A stretch of 64,000 nucleotides of DNA from Verrucomicrobiota bacterium (GTDB taxonomy: Bacteria > Verrucomicrobiota > Verrucomicrobiia > Limisphaerales > J093), in contig JAKLFY010000011.1 of NCBI GenBank assembly GCA_022710935.1, forward strand, positions 1 through 64,000, given 5' to 3'. A program made the translations under genes and the position numbers. The first letter of the stretch is position 1. Each line of letters starts with the position of its first letter. The notes beneath the pieces are model-generated. The model made no database searches and was not told where the DNA came from. It worked only from the letters and a program-made list of their open reading frames with translations. Below are positions 55,925 to 64,000 of this stretch, piece by piece.

Positions 55925-56908
55925 TCATTCGTGGATCTCAACGGTATCCCCGTCCTGGAGAACCTCGGTCTTGTGGACCTGCTGCCCCGCGAATCGGGTA
56001 TGGCCCCAGAGCCGGGCGAACTTCATCGTATCGGGCAGGCCGCGGTGGATGTGACGGGCCAACTCGGCGACGGTGGCGCCGGCGGGCAGCGTGAACGGGC
56101 GACCGAGATCGGGCGAATGGCCGGGTTGTTTGGCATAGACCCGGATCATCGCCAGCAGATCCCAAAGGCGCCCAAACCACGCATCGAGTCCCTGACCGGT
56201 CTGCGCGCTGACCGGGATCAACTCGATCGTCGCGGCGTACAACTCGCGCGCCGCCTGGACATCTTCCGCCCGCGCGCCGTCGACCTTGTTGACCACCACA
56301 AGGCCGGAACGCTGGTTGGATTCGTGCGGGTCGATGACGTTCCGTGGCACGCTGCGCAGCACCAGGCCGCGTTCATGGAGTTGAGCCAGGGACGACTCGA
56401 CCTGGTCGGGCACGGAGTCGGCGGCATCGACGACCAGGCAGATGATGTCGGCGTTGCGCAGGGCCCCCAACAAGCCCGTGGGCAGGTGATCGGGCGTATA
56501 CGCAGGCGTGTCGATCAGTTCGATCGGCACACCCTCACGAATCCACATGCCCGGCTGCGGCACCGTGGTGGTGAACGGGTAATCGGCCACGCGCGCCGGG
56601 GCGTGGGTGGTCGCGGCCAGCAGCGCGCTCTTGCCGGTGTTCGGCGGCCCGGCCAGGGCCACCTGGCCCGCGCCGCTCTTGGGGATGTGGAACGGGTCAG
56701 GCCCTTTGGACTGGCTGGCGGCGGTTTGCTGTTCGCGGCGCAGATGGCTCAGGCGGCGTTTGATGTCCGCCTGCATCTTCTCGGTGCCCTTGTGCTTGGG
56801 GATCGTGCTCAGCATCTCGAGGAGGGCCGCGATGCGTTCCGCATCGGTGTGCGCCTCGCGGAAGCGCCGATCGGCGCGCTCGTACTCGGGACTCAGGTTG
56901 GCGGGCAT
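55925..56908 (-). CDS. DRG/Obg-type GTPase with TGS domain
   Basis: 327 residues. An N-terminal helical arm (about 1-75) is followed by the G domain: G1 AGPPNTGKSALLAATT, switch Thr in YPFTTTVPQPGMW, G3 IDTPAYT, and G4 VVNKVDG. A C-terminal TGS domain (about 245-327, FTLPAGATVAELARHIHRGL...DGDTVEIHE) ends the chain. This order is that of developmentally regulated GTPases (DRG) of archaea and eukaryotes rather than bacterial Obg. The presumed role is ribosome or translation-factor binding. Housekeeping-like and intact, next to sugar genes without an obvious link. Confidence 0.85.
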   Translation of the reverse strand: MPANLSPEYERADRRFREAHTDAERIAALLEMLSTIPKHKGTEKMQADIKRRLSHLRREQQTAASQSKGPDPFHIPKSGAGQVALAGPPNTGKSALLAATTHAPARVADYPFTTTVPQPGMWIREGVPIELIDTPAYTPDHLPTGLLGALRNADIICLVVDAADSVPDQVESSLAQLHERGLVLRSVPRNVIDPHESNQRSGLVVVNKVDGARAEDVQAARELYAATIELIPVSAQTGQGLDAWFGRLWDLLAMIRVYAKQPGHSPDLGRPFTLPAGATVAELARHIHRGLPDTMKFARLWGHTRFAGQQVHKTEVLQDGDTVEIHE

Positions 56909-57081
56909 GGAGCAGCGATTTCACGGACTGTCCCAAAGACCTGCCCCTCTGTCGAGACTTGTGCGATGGGCGTCCCGGCGTCTCTGGTATCGGGCCGACT
57001 GGACAACGCGGGTGACTGCCTGTAGGCTGGCGGTCGCAAGGAGGTCAGAACGGACGAAGTGCGGCAACACAGGAGTGGACT

Positions 57082-58275
57082 ATGGCCTTTCGGATACACG
57101 ACAGCGTCGCGCGTGGCGAGATCGACAACCGGATCAAGGGCGTCGTGCGGGGGCGGTTGTGGTTGGAGGGCCGGCCTGAGCCCGTTGTGCTCGAGCTTCG
57201 CGGCAATGCTCATCCCGACCTCGCTGGCTGCCTGCTGACGTTCACCAACCCGCAGCCGCGGCCCCGGCCTTCGCATATCGAGGGGCTCGCCCCGGTCCAA
57301 CGGGGCACGATCGGCGACCTGACGGCATCGCGCAAAGTCCGCGTGTTCGACATCCCGACCGAGGAGGCGCTCGGCATGATCCGCCGCAACGAGAAGCCGC
57401 CCGAGCGCCTGGCGAACGCCCTTTACCTCGAGTGGTTCAGCGAGGCGAACGGACGGGTCGTGATCGAGAGCGCCAACTATGTCCTCGAGATCTCACCGCC
57501 CGAATGGCGTCTTACGCCCCAGGACGAGGCGCGACGCGCGCAGGAAGCCGAGGCCGGCATGGCGGGCTTCATACGGACGCTCGACGAGACCATCCAACGC
57601 CACCAGCTCGGGCAGAAGGACCCCGACCTCGAATGGGACGAGCACGATTACGAGCGGTTCATGCGCGAAGCGGATGCGCGCACGGATAAGTACGGCGAGT
57701 TGCTGGACAAGTACGGCCATTCGGATGAAGCCCAGGAGCGAATCGAACGCGAGATGGGCTGGGACAGAGACGAAACCGAGGCGGAGGACTCCGGCATGTC
57801 CATCGACGAGTTGAATGCCGCGTGCGACGCCGCTGCCAACGAACCTCCGCCCGAACCCGAACCGCATCGGGAAGGAATCGATTGGGTCCGCACCGCGGAC
57901 GGCGGCCTTCGGCACCCCCTGGAGCATCGTTGTTTCGAGTGTGCTGTAACGTACTATCGCTTCGTGCAAGACCTGGGTATGAAGTCCGCCCAAGACAGTG
58001 ACATGGAACAGTTCGTCGCGGAGTTCCAGATCACCGGCGCCAAGTTGGCTGGGGCGCTGAATGGGATTGCGCGCGGGGAGGGTTATCGGGACGGCGCGTT
58101 CACCGTTGCGCTGCTCAAACGGGCGCTGGGGCACCTCCATCAGGCGCAGGCCGGCTTGGAAGCGGTTAACCTCAAGCGCTTGCTGCCCGAGCGGCTCGTC
58201 GCCGCCGCCCGCCAGGACTTGTTCGAGATCCGCGCCGGGATCCTCGCGTTGATGGACGAGTTCCGTGCGCGCTGA
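57082..58275 (+). CDS. Conserved-looking protein of unknown function
   Basis: 397 residues from ATG 57082 with AGGAG 6 nt upstream. The N-terminal 140 residues are beta-rich (GVVRGRLWLEGRPEPVVLEL, YLEWFSEANGRVVIESANYV). The centre is highly acidic and helical (DPDLEWDEHDYERFM to EREMGWDRDETEAEDSG), and the last 120 residues are helical (YYRFVQDLGMK, LLKRALGHLHQAQAGLEAVN). No signal peptide. I do not recognise the family; the composition suggests a cytoplasmic, perhaps nucleic-acid- or partner-binding protein. Followed by copy 2 of the 66-bp repeat. Confidence 0.7.
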   Translation: MAFRIHDSVARGEIDNRIKGVVRGRLWLEGRPEPVVLELRGNAHPDLAGCLLTFTNPQPRPRPSHIEGLAPVQRGTIGDLTASRKVRVFDIPTEEALGMIRRNEKPPERLANALYLEWFSEANGRVVIESANYVLEISPPEWRLTPQDEARRAQEAEAGMAGFIRTLDETIQRHQLGQKDPDLEWDEHDYERFMREADARTDKYGELLDKYGHSDEAQERIEREMGWDRDETEAEDSGMSIDELNAACDAAANEPPPEPEPHREGIDWVRTADGGLRHPLEHRCFECAVTYYRFVQDLGMKSAQDSDMEQFVAEFQITGAKLAGALNGIARGEGYRDGAFTVALLKRALGHLHQAQAGLEAVNLKRLLPERLVAAARQDLFEIRAGILALMDEFRAR

Positions 58276-58334
58276 CGATCGGGGTGACATTCGGTCACCC
58301 CACGCCAAGGTTTCCGCCGCTCACTTTGCCCTTA

Positions 58335-58400
58335 ACCCGGAAATCTCACCAGTGGGGCGGTCGCGGCATTCCTGACAGTCCGGGGGTGAGATTCCCGGGT
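58335..58400. repeat. 66-bp inverted-repeat element, copy 2
   Basis: Same left arm and 34-nt centre as 50037-50102, with four centre differences and one arm mismatch (GGTGAGATTCCCGGGT at 58385-58400). Like copy 1 it lies just behind a gene, 60 bp after the stop. Confidence 0.85.
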
Positions 58401-58752
58401 CTATGAAACCCGCGCCCAGCAAGGAGAATTGGCTCATCGGTTCAACAATGCCGGGACGCGCCCCAGCCGCTTGGGCGACCTGGGCACGCGGACACAGTGT
58501 GGTCGAGATTGGGTCCATCGGTTTGGGGCGCGGGTTTCTGATGAGCCCGCAGTTCAGGTGAAATGTGACGGTGACCGGTCAGATGACATCAGAAGTTGGT
58601 GAGAAATGGGGGCTTAAGGCACGGCGGGCACTGTGTGGCTGCGGGGTATCTGCTGCAGTCAAAAAGCGGGGGCCAAAACCGCCTGTAGGCACCCCAAACC
58701 AGCTTTCATTCTGCGGATCTCGTTCCAGCAAATGAACTTGGTTGGGCGACAG
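58401..58752. other. Intergenic, nothing recognised
   Basis: No gene or clear signal is seen between the 66-bp repeat and the convergent C45-type gene. Confidence 0.5.
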
Positions 58753-60054
58753 TCAACCCCACGGGCGACCGTCCCCGTCGGCGTCGAGCTTCAGCAAGTC
58801 GATGAAGGTGTACGGACGCTGGTAGGCCTCCTGGTTGCCCCGCGCGTACGACACCCAGAGGCGGAGCGCGGTGGCGTCATACACCACGTTCACCACGTTT
58901 CCGCCTTTGATCGGGATTTGGTTGGCCAGTTGCACCAACTTCTCGCCGTTCAGTTTGCCGTGCTCCCGCTTCAGCGTCGGAAACGCTCCGCGGCCTTCGT
59001 CGTTATACACCACGCAGCGCAGAACGTTCGGCGCAAACTCGTCTTTCGGATCGTTATCGCTCCAGATCTGGAGCCGCCGCTCCGGCGGTTCGGGTGCGTG
59101 GGCCAGGAGCTTCACTGCCCGCCGCTCGCTCCGTCCGTCCCCAAACACATAGTGATAGCGCTTCGTCATGGGTCGGGATTGGAAGATCGAGAGCGCGCGG
59201 CTGAGCGAGTCCGCGTCATACAGCATCTCGCGAAAGAGCAATGTGAAGTGCGGCGCATGCACGGCATAGGGCATCTCCTTGCGGGAGGCATCTCCCATCT
59301 CGGAAAGCACAATGCCGGCCAGGTTCATTCCCGTGTGTGCGCCGATCATGCCGGCGAAGCTCGGGACCACGTGCGGGATCCCCTGGTTCGGCACGTAAAT
59401 CACGATGACCGGGACCTCGTGGGCCTTGACATCGAGACTCCAGTCCAGGTTCCGCGTCTGGTAGAGATGGCCGTCTTCGGTGGCGGCGCCCCAGGCTGCG
59501 ATGCTGCTGCACGAATACGGCATCAGCAACGGTACCGCGTGCATCGCCTGCAACAGCCCCAAAGGCAAACCGCACCCGTCCGCCAAACCGGCCAACTCCT
59601 GTTCCACCCGGTCGTCCGCATACGCCGCGGTCCGCGCCCATACCTCCCGAGCCGTTTCCTCCGGGATCTTCAACTCCGCCAGGATGCCTGCGACCGCCGC
59701 CGGCACAAACGCGCGAATCGGCTCCGCCGTCAACTCCCCCAATTGCCGCCCCATTTCATAAGGCGTTCCCCGCACCACCACCACCGGCAATCGGGAGTCT
59801 CCTTCTCCCACCAGCGTCCGATAACCACGAGCCGGCCCGGGCGCCGGGCGGGCGAACACCCCCGGCGCCGCCGAATCCTTGCCCTGACGGATGACCGACT
59901 CTTTCTCGACGGCTGCGGCCTCGCTGGAGACAAGGCCCAAGCCGATGCCCAGCAGAGCGGTCAGAGCCAGCCGGACCAACCGCAACGTCCATTGCCCGGA
60001 GTCAACGTGGAAGAGACTTGTTTTGCACATGAAAGCGGAGGCTAGTCTGCTCAT
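58753..60054 (-). CDS. Exported C45-family (acyl-CoA:6-APA acyltransferase-like) Ntn-hydrolase
   Basis: 433 residues; ATG 60030 is a shorter alternative start. A hydrophobic signal (LRLVRLALTALLGIGLGLV) is followed by about 60 residues of linker. The C45 core: VVVVRGTPYEMGRQLGEL, then YSCSSIAAWGAATEDGHLYQ and TRNLDW, with the putative nucleophile Cys. GIPHVVPSFAGMIGAHTGMN and ISLSEMG-like blocks follow. Family members are autoprocessed N-terminal nucleophile amidases or acyltransferases. The substrate here is unknown. It is complete and not obviously tied to the sugar genes. Confidence 0.75.
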   Translation of the reverse strand: MSRLASAFMCKTSLFHVDSGQWTLRLVRLALTALLGIGLGLVSSEAAAVEKESVIRQGKDSAAPGVFARPAPGPARGYRTLVGEGDSRLPVVVVRGTPYEMGRQLGELTAEPIRAFVPAAVAGILAELKIPEETAREVWARTAAYADDRVEQELAGLADGCGLPLGLLQAMHAVPLLMPYSCSSIAAWGAATEDGHLYQTRNLDWSLDVKAHEVPVIVIYVPNQGIPHVVPSFAGMIGAHTGMNLAGIVLSEMGDASRKEMPYAVHAPHFTLLFREMLYDADSLSRALSIFQSRPMTKRYHYVFGDGRSERRAVKLLAHAPEPPERRLQIWSDNDPKDEFAPNVLRCVVYNDEGRGAFPTLKREHGKLNGEKLVQLANQIPIKGGNVVNVVYDATALRLWVSYARGNQEAYQRPYTFIDLLKLDADGDGRPWG

Positions 60055-60183
60055 GCCGATCCCGGCAAGTTTTCACGGAAATCACTCCAAATCGCGCTCG
60101 ACGTCGTCCATCCCGTGCTTCTCGAGGGAAACCTCAAGCCCCTCCTTGGACGTGATCCTCCACCCCGCACACGACCAACGCTT

Positions 60184-60675
60184 TCAATTCGTCAATGTCC
60201 GAACCGTATTGTCCAGACCCAGCACGGTGACGGTCTGGTCAGACGCGCCGAACTGGTAGGAAGAGTACTGGAGCAACCGGATGTTCTCGGCGATCAGCTC
60301 CGCCTTCACGCTATCCGCCAGGTCCGGCTCCAGCCACGGGTCCAGGATCAGCTCCTCGACGTGCTGATGTCCGGTGCGGCCGTGTACCCAGAGCGTCTGC
60401 GAGGGGTAACTCCGCAGGACCAGCGGCTGGCTCAACAAGCCTTCCACCCGCGACTCGCCCGCGCCGCCCACGTAGGCGTAGTCCGAGCTCGTGGTGTATG
60501 AAAGCGGATTGCACGGGGCCATCTGGAACGTCATCGGCGCCGAGCATGCAATCCAACTCAACGTTGTGGCGATTGAGACCGGACTGGTGGTCAGCGCGCG
60601 CCAGTCCGACGGGGAAGGGTCTGCCCGAAAGCCGAAGAGATTGGTCAGCGGTTCTGGCGCGCGGAACAGCACCAC
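60184..60675 (-). pseudogene. Truncated partner of the second dikinase-like gene
   Basis: Open frame of 163 codons without a credible start; the frame is open back to a stop near 60703. Its last 60 residues (HQHVEELILDPWLEPDLADS, ELIAENIRLL, GLDN) align without gaps to the end of the intact partner at 3467-4681. In a 28-residue block I count 10 identities, including E, P, L, P, A and NIR. Signal peptide and N-terminal domain are missing. Same order and strand relation to the dikinase gene as in the first module. Confidence 0.5.
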
Positions 60676-60718
60676 CGATTCGTTGGTAATCGTCAGGCCA
60701 AGTCATGGCGTAAGCGCC

Positions 60719-62680
60719 TCAGGGCAGCAAGGCCGAGCTTTGCTTGAGCGCGACGTTGGTGAGGCTCAGCCACCGGTAGAACTCCACCGTTTCCGGCGTG
60801 GCGTTGTCATCGGGGTTGGTCACGGAAGCGGCGCCGGGTTGGGTGACGAGGGTGCCCCGCACGCTCCAGCCCATCGGGGTCAGTTGGGCGGTGAGCGTAG
60901 CCACGCCGTTGGCCAGTTCGGTTTCGTCGGGAGTCGAGCCATGCACCAACAGGCCCATGCCGGCGTGCGCTTCGTCCACGCCTAACCGCAGGCGTTCGAG
61001 AAAGGCGTTGTCGTTGTAGAAGCTGGCATAAACCTTCTTGATGGCACGGAACACGCCGCGCCCCTTCGATTCAGTGGCGTCGCAGCGGCAAGGCCCGTAG
61101 TTCTCGCCGTCCAGGTCGTCTGCCAGGCAGCCGCTGAAACTGTCGTAGAGGCCCGCGCCGGTGAAGCTCTCGGTGTCTTCCAGGTTGGTGGAACTGCGGA
61201 AGCGGGTTTTGCGCAGCGGCTCGAATCCCGCCAGATCGCTAAGGATGGCCTGCTGTTGGGCGGGGCTGAATCGCGCCGCGCGGGTGATGAGGTCCCGCAC
61301 CGCTGCCAGACTGGCGCGCACCGCGGTGACGTCGGGCGGATGGCGGAAGCCGCCCAGGCGCGTCTGAATGGCGGCGCGCAAGCTCTGGCCGCCGGGCAGG
61401 GCCTGGTCGAGGAAGTCGTCCCACAAATCGAAGCTGACCGCCAGGGCGTCGGGCGAGAACTCCGGGATGACGCGGCGGAGCAGCCCGAAGTGGGCTGCCT
61501 TGCCGCCGAAGAACCGGAGGTCCGCCGGGGTGAGGCCGGCGCTATCCGCCACGTACGCGCCGTAGCGTTCCTTGCGTGTGAGTTGGAAGCTCGGCGTCTT
61601 GAGGGCGGCCAGTTGGGCGCGCTGCGTCGCATCGAGCGCGCCGTCCACCGCCAGCACCCGGTTGTCGCCCGTGCGCACCGCCACGTCGCGCCCGGCCAAG
61701 GTCCGCACGCGTTGCCGCTCGGCTGGGTCGGCCAGGTAACGGAAGGGGACGCCGTAGTTCTGCGCCAGAATGGCGACGTGCGAACTGAGGGTGGCCGGCG
61801 CCAGCGACAGAAGGCCGGCCACAAAGGGCACCTCTGCCGGCACCCCGTCGGTCAGCAGAATGTCGTCGGGCCGCAGCCGTCCGTCGGCGTAGGCGGCGTC
61901 AATCTCCATCGCCGGCACGAACCAAAGACGCCCCACGGCCCAACCGGTCGCATAGACGGTGGTCTGCTGGCCTGACCAACGGTCGAGCGTCGCCAGTGGA
62001 ATCCCGCGCGCGGCGAAATACGCCTCGTAGCGCCGGGTGTGCTCGGCCTGTTCAAAGGTCGGCAGGTAGAACACGAGCGTTTCCGCCGGAGCAGCCACCG
62101 CGGCCTTCACCCGCTCGAACCAGCCGCTGACTTGCTCGGGCGGATACAAATCCTCGCCTGCGAACTGAACGGCATATTCCCGCCCCCAGGCCGCCCAAAT
62201 TGTGAAGGGCGAAGCCAGCGTGGGTTGCGGGCAAAGGATGGTGCCCAGCACGACCTGCTGGCCATTGGTCCGCAGCGCCACCGCGTTGAACTGCTCCGGT
62301 GTCAGGCCAATGAACGGCGCCAGCCGGCGCGTCGCGAAATCGTAGTGCAAGAGGTGGGCGCGGCTGTCCTGGAAATACACGCGGGGAGGCTCGCCCAGCA
62401 CCAGGGCGAACTTGGCCCAAGCCAGCGGCTGCGACGCCGAACAAGGCGATGCGTTGAACAGCGGGTCGCCCGGGAAGACCAGTTGATTGGCCCAGTCGTT
62501 GGTGCTCGTGCGCGGGGCCACCATGAGCCGGTAAAACCGCGCGCCCTGGCCCGAAGCCGCCGTGTCCACGTACTCGAATGGGGCGTGCAGCAGTGCATTG
62601 GGGTCAGGTCTCTGGGTTCTGGTTTTGCCTGACATGATCGGCAATTTGCAGCCGTTGGCGTCGAGGAGGTATTGGGGCAC
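60719..62680 (-). pseudogene. Second glucan-dikinase-like gene, both ends damaged
   Basis: 653 codons, clearly paralogous to 1020-3374. His motif SSHVAILAQ (about residue 297), FFGGKAAHFGLLRR (about 392), RFRSSTNLED...GAGLYDS (about 497) and KVYASFYNDNAFLERLR are all kept in the same order. The first 16 or so residues (PQYLLDANGCKLPIM) belong to another protein family, so the native start and signal peptide are gone. The C-terminus stops about 55 residues short of the paralogue, and the next WPDDYQRI reads in another frame. The core is intact enough to show conservation of the catalytic His and ATP-grasp motifs, but export is lost. Confidence 0.7.
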
Positions 62681-62840
62681 ACCGGTTTCTTTGCCGGGTC
62701 ACTCGAGATAAAGGCGGGCGACGAACTGGTGACCGCACGATGCGGCGGCGTTGACCTTGGCCTCGATCGGGCCCCAGTGGAAGTTGGCGGGATCGATCAT
62801 GACATTCGAGAGCCTTGTGTAGTCCCATTCGAGCCTGTGG
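62640..62840 (-). pseudogene. N-terminal fragment of a glycosidase-like (DUF4832-type) gene
   Basis: The minus-strand reading gives RLEWDYTRLSNVMIDPANFH, WGPIEAKVNAAASCGHQFVA, RLYLE, a TGA stop, then PGKETGVPQYLLDANG. This is the opening of a barrel family found in Verrucomicrobia (usual '..EW.Y.pLs.vM....fdW.piE...d...srGhQ...RlYleyPGK....P..L.d.Gl'). It contains a stop codon and runs straight into the dikinase-like remnant. Confidence 0.5.
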
Positions 62841-62851
62841 GAGGGGGTGTC

Positions 62852-63481
62852 TCATGCTGGCTGTGCGATGCGGCCGAGGAAGAGGAGGGCGCCAGTGTCG
62901 CTGTCGCGGATCAGAAAGAGGAACGGGCGATCGGCTTTGAAGACGAGTGTGAACGGGATTTGGACCGGTGCGGCGGTTGGGGCCTCGACCATCACGGCAC
63001 TGGCCGCCGCGGCGTCCGTCCCTTTCTCGGTCACTTCGACAAAGGCCCTTCGTTTGGCCAGGATCGATCACTCGAGGCGTGTCGAAAAAGGCACCGTTCG
63101 GGCGGAATGCCGCGTAGCGCACCTGGTCCAATCGAGTGGCGTGCATCATGGGCACCCGGTTCTTGCGTCGCTGGCCGGGGAAAAAATCGCGGGGTTTGGT
63201 CCGCGATTCGAGGAACGGTTCGGCCCACGGACCCTTGAAATGAACGGCATTGACCAGGATCAGGCGTATCCAGCGGGCGATGTCGGGAGGCGGGTCAGGG
63301 ATGATGCTGGAGATGCGATCACGGGTGTGGTGCGCGACCCAGGCGAGGCTGAGTTCGCAGGGGAGATCCGAGGTTTGGCTTGGCTTGACGCGTCGGCCCC
63401 TGGGTTCGAGTCGGTGCGGGGATCGCACCCTCCGGTCAGGACCAAGAGCGTGGCAATGAGGATTCTGGAGGCTATGTTCAT
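62852..63481 (-). pseudogene. Serpin lipoprotein, broken
   Basis: N-terminus from ATG 63481: NIASRILIATLLVLTGGC, a lipoprotein signal with lipobox Cys. In another frame AHHTRDRISSIIPDPPPDI, LILVNAVHFKGPWAEPFLES and NRVPMMHATRLDQVRYAAF are central serpin blocks. In a third region TEKGTDAAAASAVMVEA (reactive-loop hinge) and FLFLIRDSDTGALLFLGRI form the serpin C-terminus, ending at 62852. At least two frame changes or deletions (near 63365 and 63060) separate these blocks, and the first 150 or so residues of the fold are missing. The hinge is of the inhibitory type, so the ancestor was probably an anchored protease inhibitor. Confidence 0.75.
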
Positions 63482-63611
63482 AGAGCTGTCGGAAGCTGGA
63501 ATGTCCATGTTTTGCTTCTTTCCGCGCCAGCGGGGCAACAGGTAAATCGAGGACTTCCTGGTGCGGATCTCTCACCACTGGGAAGATGACAACAGAATCC
63601 GGGCTGCATAC

Positions 63612-64000
63612 TTACTTCTCTTGAGAACTCCGGCTTCGCGGTGGCAAAAAGTGCTGGGAAATGCAGGCTAGTGCGAGGTCAACCACCCGGCTCGGGCGGC
63701 AGGCGCACAGCCCGGAAGAACAACCGGTGTCGGGGCCGGTGATCGGCACGGGCACGAAGAGGTCGGGCATTTCCCAGCGGCTGTCCATCGACCATTCGGT
63801 GGAGACGGTGGTGCTGGCGTCGGGCTCGGCCGGTGGGGCCTCGACATAGCCGACGGCGTCTCGGGCGACACTGAAGAACGAGTAGGTTGTGCCGAGGTCG
63901 CCGGTGAAAAAGGCGTTGGTTGACGTGGTGTCGATCAGCCAGAGGCGGTAATCGATGCGATTGGTCGAGACGAGGATGTCGTAGCTGGCAATGCCGCTGC
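63612..64000 (-). CDS. C-terminal part of a secreted protein with FN3/Ig-like end (partial)
   Basis: Open from the window edge to a TAA at 63612. The readable part SGIASYDILVSTNRIDYRLW, then NAFFTGDLGTTYSFFSVARD and GYVEAPPAEPDASTTV is the 'GSGIASYDI.VS...FTG..G.TY.FFSVA.D..G..E' module found at the end of large secreted proteins. The last 45 or so residues after this look unlike a protein end and may be frameshifted. The N-terminal part lies outside the window. Confidence 0.55.
   Translation of the reverse strand, partial: SGIASYDILVSTNRIDYRLWLIDTTSTNAFFTGDLGTTYSFFSVARDAVGYVEAPPAEPDASTTVSTEWSMDSRWEMPDLFVPVPITGPDTGCSSGLCACRPSRVVDLALACISQHFLPPRSRSSQEK

Noticed and set aside
1-64000. tRNA, rRNA, riboswitch or replication origin
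   Set aside because: I looked for conserved tRNA arms, rRNA blocks and DnaA-box clusters while reading and recognised none; a covariance-model scan was not possible here.

Overview
The window is GC-rich and its gene content points to a Verrucomicrobiota bacterium of the Limisphaerales/Pedosphaera kind. The evidence is sulfatases, Tat-exported Gfo/Idh/MocA oxidoreductases, a DUF1080 protein, many exported glycoside hydrolases, LamG and Ig-like surface proteins, and a C-terminal 'LES...W..V.GA...YYR' type domain. This is inferred from families read by eye; no marker gene or rRNA is present.

Layout. 0-8 kb: PIN and RAYT fragments, then a secreted glucan-dikinase-like protein with an exported partner, a LamG/Ig/Ig/LamG protein and a small lipoprotein. 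8-16 kb: a broken MGH1-like glycosidase; the remains of a trans-4-hydroxyproline catabolic cluster, in which the regulator, epimerase and dehydrogenase subunits are broken but the aldehyde dehydrogenase and DapA-like lyase are intact; a sugar isomerase/epimerase; and a Phd-PIN toxin-antitoxin pair. 16-33 kb: a broken GH95-like gene, a pRiA4b ORF-3 protein, one broken and one intact Gfo/Idh/MocA oxidoreductase, a GH5-like plus GH43-like fusion, a multidomain GH43 enzyme, a pectate-lyase-like protein, a broken GH-sulfatase composite and a DUF1080 protein. 33-36 kb: a wrecked defence island in which hsdR is fused in frame to an AbiEi antitoxin tail, beside a deleted AbiEii toxin. 36-47 kb: a truncated GH30-like gene, three intact six-hairpin glycosidases and a Tat-exported FucI-fold protein. 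47-53 kb: a FixL/FixJ-like two-component pair, a lone receiver, an arylsulfatase and a beta-barrel protein. 53-64 kb: nucleoside hydrolase, AraA/FucI-like isomerase, DRG-like TGS GTPase, an unknown protein, a C45 Ntn-hydrolase, a second and damaged copy of the dikinase/partner module, and a serpin pseudogene.

Two themes stand out. First, most intact genes serve breakdown of complex, probably sulfated and pectin- or fucose-containing polysaccharides outside the cytoplasm, followed by use of the released sugars. Second, at least a dozen genes are broken by internal deletions that join the 5' and 3' parts of one gene or of two neighbours. A paralogue within the window shows one such loss of about 170 residues directly. 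Dispersed short repeats (a perfect-arm inverted repeat, a 66-bp element in two copies, duplicated gene ends) accompany this decay.
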